A DNA stretch of 23,380 bases, from positions 1 through 23,380 of the forward strand of contig CANMAT010000003.1 in the NCBI GenBank assembly GCA_947494865.1, given 5' to 3'. The DNA comes from Deltaproteobacteria bacterium (GTDB taxonomy: Bacteria > Myxococcota_A > Polyangia > Polyangiales > Ga0077539). Of the stretch, positions 1 to 8,283 are shown piece by piece (position 1 is the stretch's first letter; every line of letters begins with the position of its first letter). Both the position numbers and the translations under genes were made by a program. A model generated the notes under the pieces. The model was not told the origin of the DNA. It made no database searches and was given only the letters and a program-made list of their open reading frames with translations.

Positions 1-61
1 CCTCGCCTTCGCCGAAAAGCGCCGGAGGAAAACTCCCTCGTGAGATGTGTCCCCACGTCAG

Positions 62-342
62 CGCGGGAGCGAGGGCAGGGCTGTGCGCGCTGCGAGCGTG
101 GGTGTCGCACCGTGGGCTTCGTGGGCTGCCCTTGCGCTGCAAGGGCTTGCGTTGAGTCCGTCATGGACGCTCCGTGCGTTGGAGACGCTTCGCCTTCGCG
201 GCTCGCATCCCCGCGTTGGAGACGCTTCGCCTTCACACGACACACCGGTGAATTGCAGCCCTTGCAGCGCAAGGGCAGCCCACGAAGCCCACGGTACGAC
301 ACCCACGCTCGCAGCGCGCACAGCCCTGCCCTCGCTCCCGCG
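62..342. repeat. Long near-perfect inverted repeat (86-bp arms)
   Basis: Arms 62-147 and 257-342 are reverse complements over 86 bp with a single mismatch (108 against 296). They enclose a 109-nt centre (148-256). The centre holds a 22-bp direct repeat at 176-197 and 213-234 containing GGAGACGCTTCGCC. I see no credible gene in 1-379; the open frames there simply read through the palindrome. The element lies just downstream of the phosphonate-type transporter operon, which reads towards it, so it could terminate or stabilise that transcript. Arms this long and this similar look more like a mobile or recently formed repeat than a simple terminator. No transposase is visible. Confidence 0.9.
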
Positions 343-379
343 GGGGCGGGGCGCGCGGCAGCGCGGGTGGGGGCTGCGC

Positions 380-2134
380 TCACCGCGCGTCGCGGCGGAG
401 GCGCGACGACACCGCGTCGAGGCCCATCACGAGCACCACGACGGCGAGGATCACCACGGTGACCTTCGCGTACTCGGCGCCGCGCATGTACGTCTGCAAG
501 AGAAACCCTACGCCCTGCGCCCCCACGAGCCCGAGCACCACGGCGCCGCGCACGTTGAGCTCGAAGCGAAAGAGCGACTGCGACACGAAGTGGGCGGTGA
601 ACTGCGGCCAGATCCCCCAGCGAATGGTCTGCAAGCGCGTGGCGCCGACGCTCCACATGGCCTCGACGGGCCCCGGGTCCATCGTCTCGAGGGTCTCGTA
701 GAACTGCTTGCCCAGCGAGCCTACGGTGTGAATCGCGAGCGCCCCGACGCCCGGAAAAGCCCCGGGCCCGTACGCGCTCACGAGAATGAGCCCCACGATG
801 AGCAGGTCGATGGAGCGGTTGAGGTTGGCGGCGAAGCGCGCCGCGCGGCGCAGCCACCCGATGGGGTTCACGTTTTCGGCGGCGAGCAAGCCCAGCGCGA
901 GGGCGAAGGGCACCCCCACCACCGTGCCCACGAGCGCGAGGCGAATGGTGAGCACCGTGGCCTCGACCACCTCGGCGACCACGCCCGTGTCGGGCGGCAC
1001 CATGCCGCGAAGAAAGAGCCCGATGTAGCGCCATCCGCGCGCGAAGTCGCCCGCCGGGAGCCGCGCCGCGTCGGCGCCCCACACGACCGCGGCCGCGAAG
1101 AGCCCCCACGCCGCGTAGCGCTGCGCGCGCGGCCAGCGACGCAGCGCGCCCGCGCCGAGCGCCACCGCGAGGGCGAGGAGCGCGCCGAACACCATCACGT
1201 GCTCGGGGTGATCGAAGCGCCCCTGCCGCGTGCGCGAGCGCTCGTCGCGCGTGGCCCGAAAGGCCCTGCGCACGATGTCGTAGGCGGCCGCGTCGCTGGG
1301 CACGAAGCCGTCGGTGCTGTTGAGCCGACGGAGAATCTGCTTGCCCTCTTCGCTCTGCCCCAGCGCCACGAGCGAGGCCGTGAGGTTGCGCACGAGCAGC
1401 GGGTGCGTGCGGGCAAACTCCTCGGTGGTGGCGATGGCGTCGCTCGGCACCGGCGGCGAGTACAGGAGCGCGCGCAGCCGCGGACCGGGGCGGTTGGCGA
1501 GGTAGCGCGTCCAGGCGCCGGTGTGCTCTTCGGGCGGGTCGGCCCACACGGCGGCGACGTCGACCTGGCCGCGCTGCACGGCGATCACGGCGGCGTCGTG
1601 CTGGCCCGCGAACACCTGGCGGGTGAAGAAGGTGCTCGGGTCGTAGCCGCGCTGGAGCACCAGGTAGCGCGGAATCACATAGCCGCTGGTGCTCGTGGGG
1701 TCGACCCACGCGATGGAGGCTCCGCGCAGATCTTCGAGGGAGTGAAAGCGCGAGTCTTCGCGCACCGCGAGGGCCGAGTAGTACGTGGGCTTGCCGCGGC
1801 GCACCTGCGTGAGGAGCACGCGCACGCCGAAGAGGCGCTCGGCGAGCACGAGGGGCGACGGGGTGAGCCACCCGAGGTGCACGTGCCCCGAGCGCATCGA
1901 CTCGACGAGGGTGGTGTAATCGAGCGTCACCACGGCGCGCACGGGGATGTGCACGCGCTCCGCGAGGGCCTGCGCGAGCTCGTCGGCCGAGCGCTGCAGG
2001 GTCTGCGCGTTCTCGGCGGGGTTGAAGCCCAGCACGATCTCGTTGGGGATGCTCTCGGGTGCTTGTTGCGCGCGCGAGGGTCGCGCGACGAGGAGCGCTG
2101 CGAGGCAGAGCGCGAGGGCGAGGAGGTGTCGCAT
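380..2134 (-). CDS. phnD/phnE: PhnD-PhnE fusion: phosphonate/phosphate-type ABC binding protein joined to permease
   Basis: This 584-residue protein has a signal peptide (residues 1-22, ending SRA) and a PhnD-like periplasmic binding domain (about 23-310, with the GHVHLGWLTPSP and DPTSTSGYVIPR segments typical of the family). Without a stop it continues into a PhnE-like permease (about 314-584) with several membrane helices and an EAA loop (EAMWSVGATRLQTIRWGIWP). PhnD and PhnE are normally separate proteins of about 300 and 270 residues, so both halves are full length. The ATG at 2134 overlaps the phnC stop as TGATG and has an AAGGAG site 8 nt upstream. An in-frame ATG at 1195 (residue 314) could allow separate synthesis of the permease, but no strong ribosome site precedes it. 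The substrate (phosphonate, phosphite or another phosphorus compound) cannot be told from sequence. Confidence 0.88.
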   Translation of the reverse strand: MRHLLALALCLAALLVARPSRAQQAPESIPNEIVLGFNPAENAQTLQRSADELAQALAERVHIPVRAVVTLDYTTLVESMRSGHVHLGWLTPSPLVLAERLFGVRVLLTQVRRGKPTYYSALAVREDSRFHSLEDLRGASIAWVDPTSTSGYVIPRYLVLQRGYDPSTFFTRQVFAGQHDAAVIAVQRGQVDVAAVWADPPEEHTGAWTRYLANRPGPRLRALLYSPPVPSDAIATTEEFARTHPLLVRNLTASLVALGQSEEGKQILRRLNSTDGFVPSDAAAYDIVRRAFRATRDERSRTRQGRFDHPEHVMVFGALLALAVALGAGALRRWPRAQRYAAWGLFAAAVVWGADAARLPAGDFARGWRYIGLFLRGMVPPDTGVVAEVVEATVLTIRLALVGTVVGVPFALALGLLAAENVNPIGWLRRAARFAANLNRSIDLLIVGLILVSAYGPGAFPGVGALAIHTVGSLGKQFYETLETMDPGPVEAMWSVGATRLQTIRWGIWPQFTAHFVSQSLFRFELNVRGAVVLGLVGAQGVGFLLQTYMRGAEYAKVTVVILAVVVLVMGLDAVSSRLRRDAR

Positions 2135-2904
2135 CACGCGGGCTCCTTCGCGGTGAGATTGTAGATGCCGTCGGCGAGGGCCTCGGTGAGCTCGCCCGCG
2201 GGGCCGTCGTGCACGATGCGGCCGCCGCGCATGCCGATCACGCGATCGGCGTATTTGCGCGCGTGATCGAGGGTGTGCACGTTCACCAGCACGGGCACGC
2301 TGCGGGTCTGGCCGTAGCGCTTGAGGAGCTCGAGCACCGTGGCCGCGAGCTGCGGGTCGAGGGAGGCCGTGGGCTCGTCGGCGAAGATGGCCGCGGGCTC
2401 CTGCGCGAAGGCGCGCGCGATGGCCACGCGCTGCTGCTGACCGCCCGAGAGCTCGCGCGCGAGGGCGTCGTGCTTCTCGGTGAGCCCTACCTCGTCGAGG
2501 CATTTGCGCGCCACCGCGCGGTCGTTCTCCGACCACAACCCCACGAGGCCGCGGAGCCACGGCGCGTGCGACAGCCGCGCCACGAGCACGTTGTCGAGCG
2601 CGCTGTACGAGCGCACGAGGTTGAACTGCTGAAACACGAAGCCCACCCGCGAGCGCGCGCGGTAGAGGTCGCGGCCCTTCGCGGCGGTGACCTCGAAGCC
2701 GCCGACGAACACCCGCCCCGCGGTGGGCTCGATGAGCCGCGCGGCCGTGCGGAGCAGCGTGCTCTTGCCCGCGCCCGAGCGCCCGAGAATGGCCACGAGC
2801 TGGCCGCCCGGAATGGTGAGGTCGACGTCGTCGAGGCCCACCGAGCCGTCGGGCCACACCTTGCGGAGCCCATCGATGCGAATGCCCTCGCCCTGCGCGC
2901 TCAT
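2134..2904 (-). CDS. phnC: PhnC-type ABC transporter ATPase
   Basis: This 256-residue cytoplasmic ATPase powers the permease encoded by the next gene. Visible in order are Walker A GRSGAGKST (41-49), the Q-loop FVFQQFNLV, the signature LSGGQQQR, Walker B AAIFADEPTASLD and the H-loop VNVHTLDHA. The pattern and length match PhnC of phosphonate importers. The ATG at 2904 is preceded by AGGAG (2914-2910). The upstream HAD gene ends 23 bp before it, and its own stop overlaps the phnD/phnE start, so the three genes are probably one operon. PhnC is more likely than LolD or a generic importer ATPase because of the fused PhnD/PhnE partner. Confidence 0.9.
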   Translation of the reverse strand: MSAQGEGIRIDGLRKVWPDGSVGLDDVDLTIPGGQLVAILGRSGAGKSTLLRTAARLIEPTAGRVFVGGFEVTAAKGRDLYRARSRVGFVFQQFNLVRSYSALDNVLVARLSHAPWLRGLVGLWSENDRAVARKCLDEVGLTEKHDALARELSGGQQQRVAIARAFAQEPAAIFADEPTASLDPQLAATVLELLKRYGQTRSVPVLVNVHTLDHARKYADRVIGMRGGRIVHDGPAGELTEALADGIYNLTAKEPA

Positions 2905-2927
2905 GCGGGCTCCTGACGGTGCGGTGA

Positions 2928-3635
2928 CTACGGGTGGTCGAAGTTGGGCACGCGCACGCACGCGTCGTGGAGGGCGGGCGCCCCCGGGGCGTGCTGCGTG
3001 GTGACCAGCACCGCGTGCGAGTCGGGCCAGCGGGCGCGGAACATGTTGCAGTTGCCAGGCTCGTTTTCGAAGGTGGCCACCACGCGGCCGAGCTCGTGAA
3101 TGGCGTCGACGACGCGAACCTTGAAGGCCGTGTCGTTCTCTTCGAAGGTGGGCTTGAAGACCAGCTCGGTGCGCGGCACCCCGATGGGGAAGCCGTCGTC
3201 GCGCAGGGTGCGCACGGTGCCCACGAGCATGCCGGGGATGTCCCTCCCGGTGAGGTACACCACGGTGGCGCCGCGGTCGTAGCACGCACGAGCGAAGGGC
3301 ACGGCGCCGCGCACGGGCACGTCGTCGGCGCAGGCGGTGTCGGTGAAGAAGCGCGCGAACCACGCCTTCTTGGCGCGCTCGACCACGGCCTTGTCGACGC
3401 CGCGCGGGAGGAGCGTGTCGTCGAGGAGGTACGACAGGTCGTCGGGCCCGAGCGCGCGGATCACCGCGGCGTCGCGGGCGTGCGCGTGCTCGAGCGCGGC
3501 CGCGAAGGCGTGCAAGATGCGAATGGTGCGGGGGCGGTTGTCGTAGAGCGTGCCGTCGAGGTCGAAGATCACCACGGGGCGCTCGGCGCGGTGGCGCTCG
3601 ACGTCGGCGAGAATGCGCGTGAGAGGGTGCTCCAT
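2928..3635 (-). CDS. HAD-superfamily hydrolase (probable phosphatase)
   Basis: A 235-residue protein. HAD motif I is plain near the N-terminus as FDLDGTLYD (nucleophile and acid/base Asp), followed by a helical cap-like region. Motif II is YLTGRD, and there is a later Lys-containing stretch (ELVFKPTF), then an acidic region with NEPGNCNMF. HAD enzymes with these motifs hydrolyse phosphate esters or phosphonates. I chose the ATG at 3635. The frame stays open to a TTG at 3683, but that would add 16 residues lying before the HAD fold. It is the first gene of the operon with phnC and phnD/phnE, so it may act on the imported phosphorus compound. The exact substrate is unknown. Confidence 0.8.
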   Translation of the reverse strand: MEHPLTRILADVERHRAERPVVIFDLDGTLYDNRPRTIRILHAFAAALEHAHARDAAVIRALGPDDLSYLLDDTLLPRGVDKAVVERAKKAWFARFFTDTACADDVPVRGAVPFARACYDRGATVVYLTGRDIPGMLVGTVRTLRDDGFPIGVPRTELVFKPTFEENDTAFKVRVVDAIHELGRVVATFENEPGNCNMFRARWPDSHAVLVTTQHAPGAPALHDACVRVPNFDHP

Positions 3636-3684
3636 TGCGCGCGCGAAGGTATCTCGGAACGTGCCCCTGTCACGAACTTTCAAC

Positions 3685-3700
3685 GCCCTCGCGGGAGGGC
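3685..3700. repeat. Short palindrome between divergent genes
   Basis: GCCCTC and GAGGGC form perfect 6-bp arms around GCGG. The site lies in the 125-bp gap between the divergent HAD operon and MFS gene, so it could be an operator for either. In DNA this GC-rich such a site can arise by chance. Confidence 0.25.
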
Positions 3701-3760
3701 CGCGACATGTGACTTCCGCCGGGCGGAGGGCCCGTGCGATGCTCCGCGCGGGTGCCGTCT

Positions 3761-5200
3761 ATGCCTGCATGGCTTCAAGAAATGATCCCGATCATCGCGC
3801 TGCTCGCCGTGATCGCCGCGGTGTTCTCACGCCTCCCCAAGGTAGACCTCGGGCACTCGCCCGCGTACGTGCGCCGGCGCGTGCAAAACTGGCTGCCCGT
3901 GGGGCTCACGTACGCCTTTCTGTACATGGGCCGGTACAACCTCAACTCGGTGATCGGGCCCGTCTTCGAGAAGGCCCAGTTCTCCACCATCTACGGCTGG
4001 GGCACGCTCGCGTACGGCATCTCGTTCGTGATCAACGGCCCCCTCGCCGACCGCTTCGGCGGCAAGGCCACCATCCTCGCCGCGGCCCTCGGCGCCGCCG
4101 CCGTCAACGTCGTGATGGGCCTCACCATCACGGGCGTTCCCCACGTGGCCGGCGGCCACCCCGAGCTCGTGCCCACCTTCGCCGTGCTCTACGCGGCCAA
4201 CATGTACTTTCAGAGCTTCGGCGCCGTGTCGATCGTGAAGGTCAACTCGGCGTGGTTTCACCTGCGCGAGCGCGGCACCTTCGGCGGCATCTTCGGCGTG
4301 CTCATCTCGCTGGGGCTCTACTTCGCCTTCGACTGGTGCAAGCTCATTCTCGAGCACGCGCCGGTGCAGTGGGTGTTCTTCGTGCCCGCGGCCATTCTGC
4401 TCGTGTTCGCCGCGCTCGACGCGCTGCTGGTGAAAGACACGCCGGGCCAGGCCGGCCACGAAGACTTCGACCTCGGCGACGCCACATCGCACGACACGGG
4501 CCCCCGCGCGCCCGTCTTCGAAGTGGCCAAACGCATGCTGTCGAACCCCGCGATTCTCACCATCGCGCTCATCGAGTTTTGCAGCGGGTACCTTCGTAAC
4601 TCCATTCTCCAGTACTATAAGCCCTTCGCCAAAGACCTGGGGCGCGTGCCCTCGGAGGCCGCGCGCAGGGCCGCCGCGGCGGCGGGGCAGGTGCTCCCGA
4701 GCGACTTCGTGCACGACCACTGGGGCATGCTCAACTGCGTCGCGGGCATCACCGGCGGCATGGTGGCGGGCATCATCTCCGACCGGGTGTTTCAGTCGCG
4801 CCGCGGCCCCGTCTCGGCGGTTCTCTACGGCGTGATGATCGTGGGGTCGCTCGCGATGTTCGTCACCATTCCGACGCCGCTCATCGGCTGGGTGGTGGTG
4901 CTCATGTCGCTGGCCATCATCGGCGTGCACGGCATGCTCTCGGGCACCGCCAGCATGGACTTCGGCGGCAAGAAGAACACCGGCGTCGCGGTGGGTCTCA
5001 TCGACGGATTCGTCTATCTGGGCGTGGCGCTCGAGGCCTTCGTGCTCGGCCGCGTGCTGCCCGAGGGCGACGCCAAGCACAACCCCGCCAACTGGTGGAC
5101 GTGGCCCACGGCCATTCTCCCCGCCGCCATCGTCGGCTTCATGCTCTGCACCCGCGTGTGGAACGCGAAGCCCACCTCCAAGGCCGCGCCCGCGCACTGA
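3761..5200 (+). CDS. MFS transporter, organophosphate:phosphate antiporter-like (GlpT/UhpT family)
   Basis: A 479-residue inner-membrane protein with about 12 predicted helices in two halves. After the first helix it has a basic stretch and YMGRYNLNSV, resembling the conserved R-x-N segment of glycerol-3-phosphate and hexose-phosphate antiporters. GPLADRFGGK is the MFS loop 2-3 motif. A long polar loop follows the sixth helix, and GMLSGTASMDFGGKKNTGVAVGL near the C-terminus is typical of the OPA family. I prefer the ATG at 3761, immediately before the first helix; a GTG at 3734 in the same frame is possible. It is divergent from the HAD/phn operon, and both concern phosphorus compounds. The substrate is unresolved. 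Confidence 0.82.
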   Translation: MPAWLQEMIPIIALLAVIAAVFSRLPKVDLGHSPAYVRRRVQNWLPVGLTYAFLYMGRYNLNSVIGPVFEKAQFSTIYGWGTLAYGISFVINGPLADRFGGKATILAAALGAAAVNVVMGLTITGVPHVAGGHPELVPTFAVLYAANMYFQSFGAVSIVKVNSAWFHLRERGTFGGIFGVLISLGLYFAFDWCKLILEHAPVQWVFFVPAAILLVFAALDALLVKDTPGQAGHEDFDLGDATSHDTGPRAPVFEVAKRMLSNPAILTIALIEFCSGYLRNSILQYYKPFAKDLGRVPSEAARRAAAAAGQVLPSDFVHDHWGMLNCVAGITGGMVAGIISDRVFQSRRGPVSAVLYGVMIVGSLAMFVTIPTPLIGWVVVLMSLAIIGVHGMLSGTASMDFGGKKNTGVAVGLIDGFVYLGVALEAFVLGRVLPEGDAKHNPANWWTWPTAILPAAIVGFMLCTRVWNAKPTSKAAPAH

Positions 5201-5222
5201 GCGGGTGCTAGCGTCGCCGTCG

Positions 5223-7547
5223 ATGCGACGGCTCCTCCTCGTAGCGCTGCTGCTCCTCGTCACCCTCCCCGCCGCCGCCGTCGACGTGTGGACGACGCCG
5301 TACCCCGGCGTTCGCATGCTGCGTCGCACGACGGGGCAGCCCGTGACGATGTGGGCGGTCGTGGTCGACAGCTGCGCGCCGGGCGTGCGCTTTCGCGCCA
5401 CGGCGCCGTCCGAGGGGCCGCGCGTCACCTCGTCGTTCGGCCGCCTCGTGGGCGCGCAAATGGCCATCAACGGCGACTTCGCCGACCACGATTTCGGCCT
5501 CAACGTAGGCAACGGAACCGCGTGGCCGTACCCCGACACGGACCACAGCGGCAACCTCTCCATCGGCCCCAACCGCATCGAGATGACGCCCGACTACGTG
5601 GTGCTCCCCGCGCCCGCGCCGTGGGTCACCGAGCAGCTCGGCGGCCGCTGGACGCTCCTCCACGACGGAGTGCCCCAGCGCGGCATCGACGACAACGGCC
5701 CCGCCGCGGGGGGCTTCGTGTGCGCCCCGGGGCTGCGCCACCCGCGCACCGCCATCGGCCTCTCGCGCGACCGTCGCACGGTGATCCTCGTGGTGGCCGA
5801 CGGCCGCTCGAGCGCCAGCGTCGGCATGACCTGCGACGAGCTCATCGCGGTGTTTCAAGAGCTCGGCGCCCACGACGCGATGGGCCTCGACGGCGGCGGC
5901 TCGTCGACGCTCTGGTCGAGCGCGGGGCTCATCAACCGCCCCAGCGACGCCGCGGGCGAGCGCACCGTGCGCAACCACCTCGCAATCTTCGCCACGGGCG
6001 CCGGCGCCGCGCCGCACTGCGGCCTGCGCGCGATGCCCACAGAGCCTCCGATGGCCACCGCGGTACCGACCGCGGCGCTCCCGCGCGTGACGCCGCTCAC
6101 GGCGCCGTCGCGCTTTCGCCCGCTCACGCCGGTGCGCCTCTTCGACACGCGCGCCCCCGAGACGAGCGCGCGCCTCGCGCGCGGCGACGGCTCGAGCGCG
6201 GGCCCCATCGCCCTCACCAGCAGCGGCGCCTTTCGCGACTGGGCCGCGGTGGGCGTAGCGCCCGACGCGAGCGCCGTGTGGCTCAACGTGACCGCCGTGG
6301 GAATGCTCGTGCCAGGGTATGTCACGGTGTTTCCCCACGGGAGGCCGCGGCCCGAGACGTCGAACGTCAACTACGCGCCCCTGCAGGTGGTGGCCAACGC
6401 GGCGCCCGTCGCGCTCGGCGCGGGCTCGCAGGTGAACTTCGAAGCGCACGCCGCGGTCGACGTGATCGCCGACCTCGCGGGCTCGTTCTCTCCGACGGGC
6501 GCGGGGCTCGCGACCATCGCGCCGACGCGGGTGCTCGACACGCGCACCCCGTCGATGCCGCTGCGGGCGGGCGTTGCGCGCGCCGTCGACGTGCGCGCGC
6601 CGGCCGACGCGGTGGGCGTGGTGACGAGCGTGGCCGTGATCGCCGGCGCCGCGGGGGGCTTTCTCACGGCGTCGCCGTGCGGCGCGCCGGTGCCCGCGAC
6701 GTCGAACATCAACTTCGGCCCCGGGAGCGTGGTGGCCAACGCGGTGGTCTCGGGCCTCGGCCGCGGACAGCTCTGTCTCACGGCGTCGACGGACGTCGAC
6801 GTGGTGGTCGACGTCACGGGGTACCTCACGCCCACGGCGCCGCTGTCGTACGTGCCGCTCTTTCCGCAGCGACTCCTCGACACGCGCACGACCTCGACGC
6901 CCTTCACCGGGCGCGTGGGCGCGGGCCAGGTGATCGAGCTGCCCGTGCAGCGCCTCGCGGGGATGCCCGCCGCGGTGGGCGCGGTGGTGGCCAACGTGAC
7001 GGTCACCGACGCGGCGGCGGCGGGCTACATCACAACCTTTCCGTGCACGCGCGGGGCGCCCGAGACCTCGACGCTCAACTACCCCGCCGATCGCGCCGTG
7101 GGCGGTCTCACCAGCACCGCGGTCGACAACGGCTCGCTGTGCCTGCTGAGCAGCGCGCGGGCGCACGTGATCGTCGACCTGCTGGGCGTGTGGGTCACTC
7201 CTCCGCCGTCGCCCGACGCGGGCGTGCCCGACGCGGGCGTGCGCGACGCGAGCGTGGCGCCCGATGCGAGCGCGGTCATCGACGCGGCCGCACGCGATGC
7301 GACGGTCGTACAAGACACAGCAGTGATGCTCGACGCAGCAGCGCGCGACGCAGCGGCCGCGCGCGACGCGAGCGCGGAGGCTGACGCCGCGGGCGGCGAC
7401 GACGCGATCCGCGGGTCGTGCGGGTGCCGAGCGTCGGGGCGCGCGTCGGGGCGAGCGTCGGGGCGCGCCGGCGCGCTGTTGCTAGCGCTCACGGCGCTGC
7501 GCGCGCTGCGGCGACGGCGGACGACTTCGCAGTGTGATCGAACTTAG
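5223..7547 (+). CDS. Secreted phosphodiester glycosidase-like (NAGPA) protein with three repeats and MYXO-CTERM tail
   Basis: A 774-residue exported protein. A signal peptide (1-20) is followed by a NAGPA-type domain (about 60-262) carrying the hallmarks AINGDF (81-86) and LDGGGSSTLW (from 222), as in enzymes that cleave phosphodiester-linked GlcNAc. Three repeats follow, each opening with an LFDTR/VLDTR/LLDTR box (starting about 301, 432 and 546) and ending in a V-D-V-T-G-Y-like strand; such modules are found on secreted bacterial proteins. Then comes an Asp/Ala-rich flexible linker and a C-terminal Cys-Gly-Cys (733-735), hydrophobic helix and RRRR cluster, a MYXO-CTERM-type surface-sorting tail. 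The ATG at 5223 places the signal peptide correctly; a GTG at 5205 is less likely. The true substrate is unknown. Confidence 0.85.
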   Translation: MRRLLLVALLLLVTLPAAAVDVWTTPYPGVRMLRRTTGQPVTMWAVVVDSCAPGVRFRATAPSEGPRVTSSFGRLVGAQMAINGDFADHDFGLNVGNGTAWPYPDTDHSGNLSIGPNRIEMTPDYVVLPAPAPWVTEQLGGRWTLLHDGVPQRGIDDNGPAAGGFVCAPGLRHPRTAIGLSRDRRTVILVVADGRSSASVGMTCDELIAVFQELGAHDAMGLDGGGSSTLWSSAGLINRPSDAAGERTVRNHLAIFATGAGAAPHCGLRAMPTEPPMATAVPTAALPRVTPLTAPSRFRPLTPVRLFDTRAPETSARLARGDGSSAGPIALTSSGAFRDWAAVGVAPDASAVWLNVTAVGMLVPGYVTVFPHGRPRPETSNVNYAPLQVVANAAPVALGAGSQVNFEAHAAVDVIADLAGSFSPTGAGLATIAPTRVLDTRTPSMPLRAGVARAVDVRAPADAVGVVTSVAVIAGAAGGFLTASPCGAPVPATSNINFGPGSVVANAVVSGLGRGQLCLTASTDVDVVVDVTGYLTPTAPLSYVPLFPQRLLDTRTTSTPFTGRVGAGQVIELPVQRLAGMPAAVGAVVANVTVTDAAAAGYITTFPCTRGAPETSTLNYPADRAVGGLTSTAVDNGSLCLLSSARAHVIVDLLGVWVTPPPSPDAGVPDAGVRDASVAPDASAVIDAAARDATVVQDTAVMLDAAARDAAAARDASAEADAAGGDDAIRGSCGCRASGRASGRASGRAGALLLALTALRALRRRRTTSQCDRT
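7153..7201 (+). repeat. Direct repeat, copy 1 (within NAGPA gene)
   Basis: 49 bp encoding the last strand of the third repeat and the start of the linker. It is identical to 10321-10369 except at one position (7161 G against A at 10329). It marks one side of the accessory island and defines where homology with the truncated paralogue begins. Confidence 0.85.
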
Positions 7548-7590
7548 TCGACGAAGGCGCGGATGCGCTTGTAGAACCATCGTCTCACCG

Positions 7591-8283
7591 ATGCCTGTTG
7601 ACGCCGACACGTATGGGAGCGCCGAGGAGTTTGCCGTGATCGAAGGTGCGTGGCAGACGCTCCTCGCGGCAGAGGCAGTCGAAGTCTGCACCCTATGGCC
7701 TGATGCGATCGGCGCGATGCGAAGTGAGCACGATCGGCTGTTACGCCAAGGCGAGTGGGTCAGCGGACGGGCCGATTTGCTAGCAATCCTCGGGCGGCGA
7801 CGCATGGAGCTCGATCACTCCGCGATGCTCGCCTGGGTGCTCGACCCTCGAAAGCCGCACGGGCTGGGCGGTGCCTTTCTGGAGCGCATTCTCTCAGCGT
7901 GCTGGCGCGATGAGACCTTCGTTGGGATGGAGCACGCGACGTCTGATCGCGAGGTGTCCCGCAACGGCGCGCGCGCCGACGTCGTTGTCACTGCACCCGG
8001 GTTGTGTCTGATCATCGAGGTCAAGGTCGACGCCCCCGAGGGGGATGAACAGTGCGAGTCGTACCGACTCCAGTGGGGTGCGGAGCCCGGCGCGAAGTTC
8101 ATCTTCCTCACATCTCTCGGAGCTGCACCGGCAACCGATCCGAAGAAGGTCTTTCGCACGATCTCATGGTCGAAGGTGCGCGCGCTCCTGGAAGACCTCG
8201 TCACCGAACGGCGATTCAAGAACCGCGTCGCAGAGGCGACGCTCACGCAATGGCTCAACACCTTGCAAAGCGAGTTTCCATGA
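7591..8283 (+). CDS. PD-(D/E)XK nuclease superfamily protein
   Basis: A 230-residue protein resembling the PDDEXK_4 group of predicted nucleases. It shows E73-L-D-H-S before a conserved WVLDP...HG stretch, then the catalytic core D130 and E143-V-K145, with Q154 and Y158 following. All expected acidic residues and the lysine are present, so the fold should be active. The ATG at 7591 is chosen because the conserved region begins after it. It overlaps the next gene by 4 bp (ATGA), so the two are translationally coupled. Its lower GC and mixed codon third positions set it apart from the flanking chromosomal genes and suggest transfer. Its role is inferred to be nucleic-acid cleavage, perhaps in defence. 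Confidence 0.75.
   Translation: MPVDADTYGSAEEFAVIEGAWQTLLAAEAVEVCTLWPDAIGAMRSEHDRLLRQGEWVSGRADLLAILGRRRMELDHSAMLAWVLDPRKPHGLGGAFLERILSACWRDETFVGMEHATSDREVSRNGARADVVVTAPGLCLIIEVKVDAPEGDEQCESYRLQWGAEPGAKFIFLTSLGAAPATDPKKVFRTISWSKVRALLEDLVTERRFKNRVAEATLTQWLNTLQSEFP

Noticed and set aside
62..342. The large palindrome as a third retron msd
   Set aside because: No msr core, AGCC site or a1/a2 arms like those at 20563-21158, and no RT nearby.
47..2164. Long plus-strand open frame (705 codons) opposite the phn operon
   Set aside because: It is Arg/His/Glu-rich, lacks any recognisable motif and mirrors real minus-strand genes. In DNA this GC-rich, long antisense frames are expected by composition.
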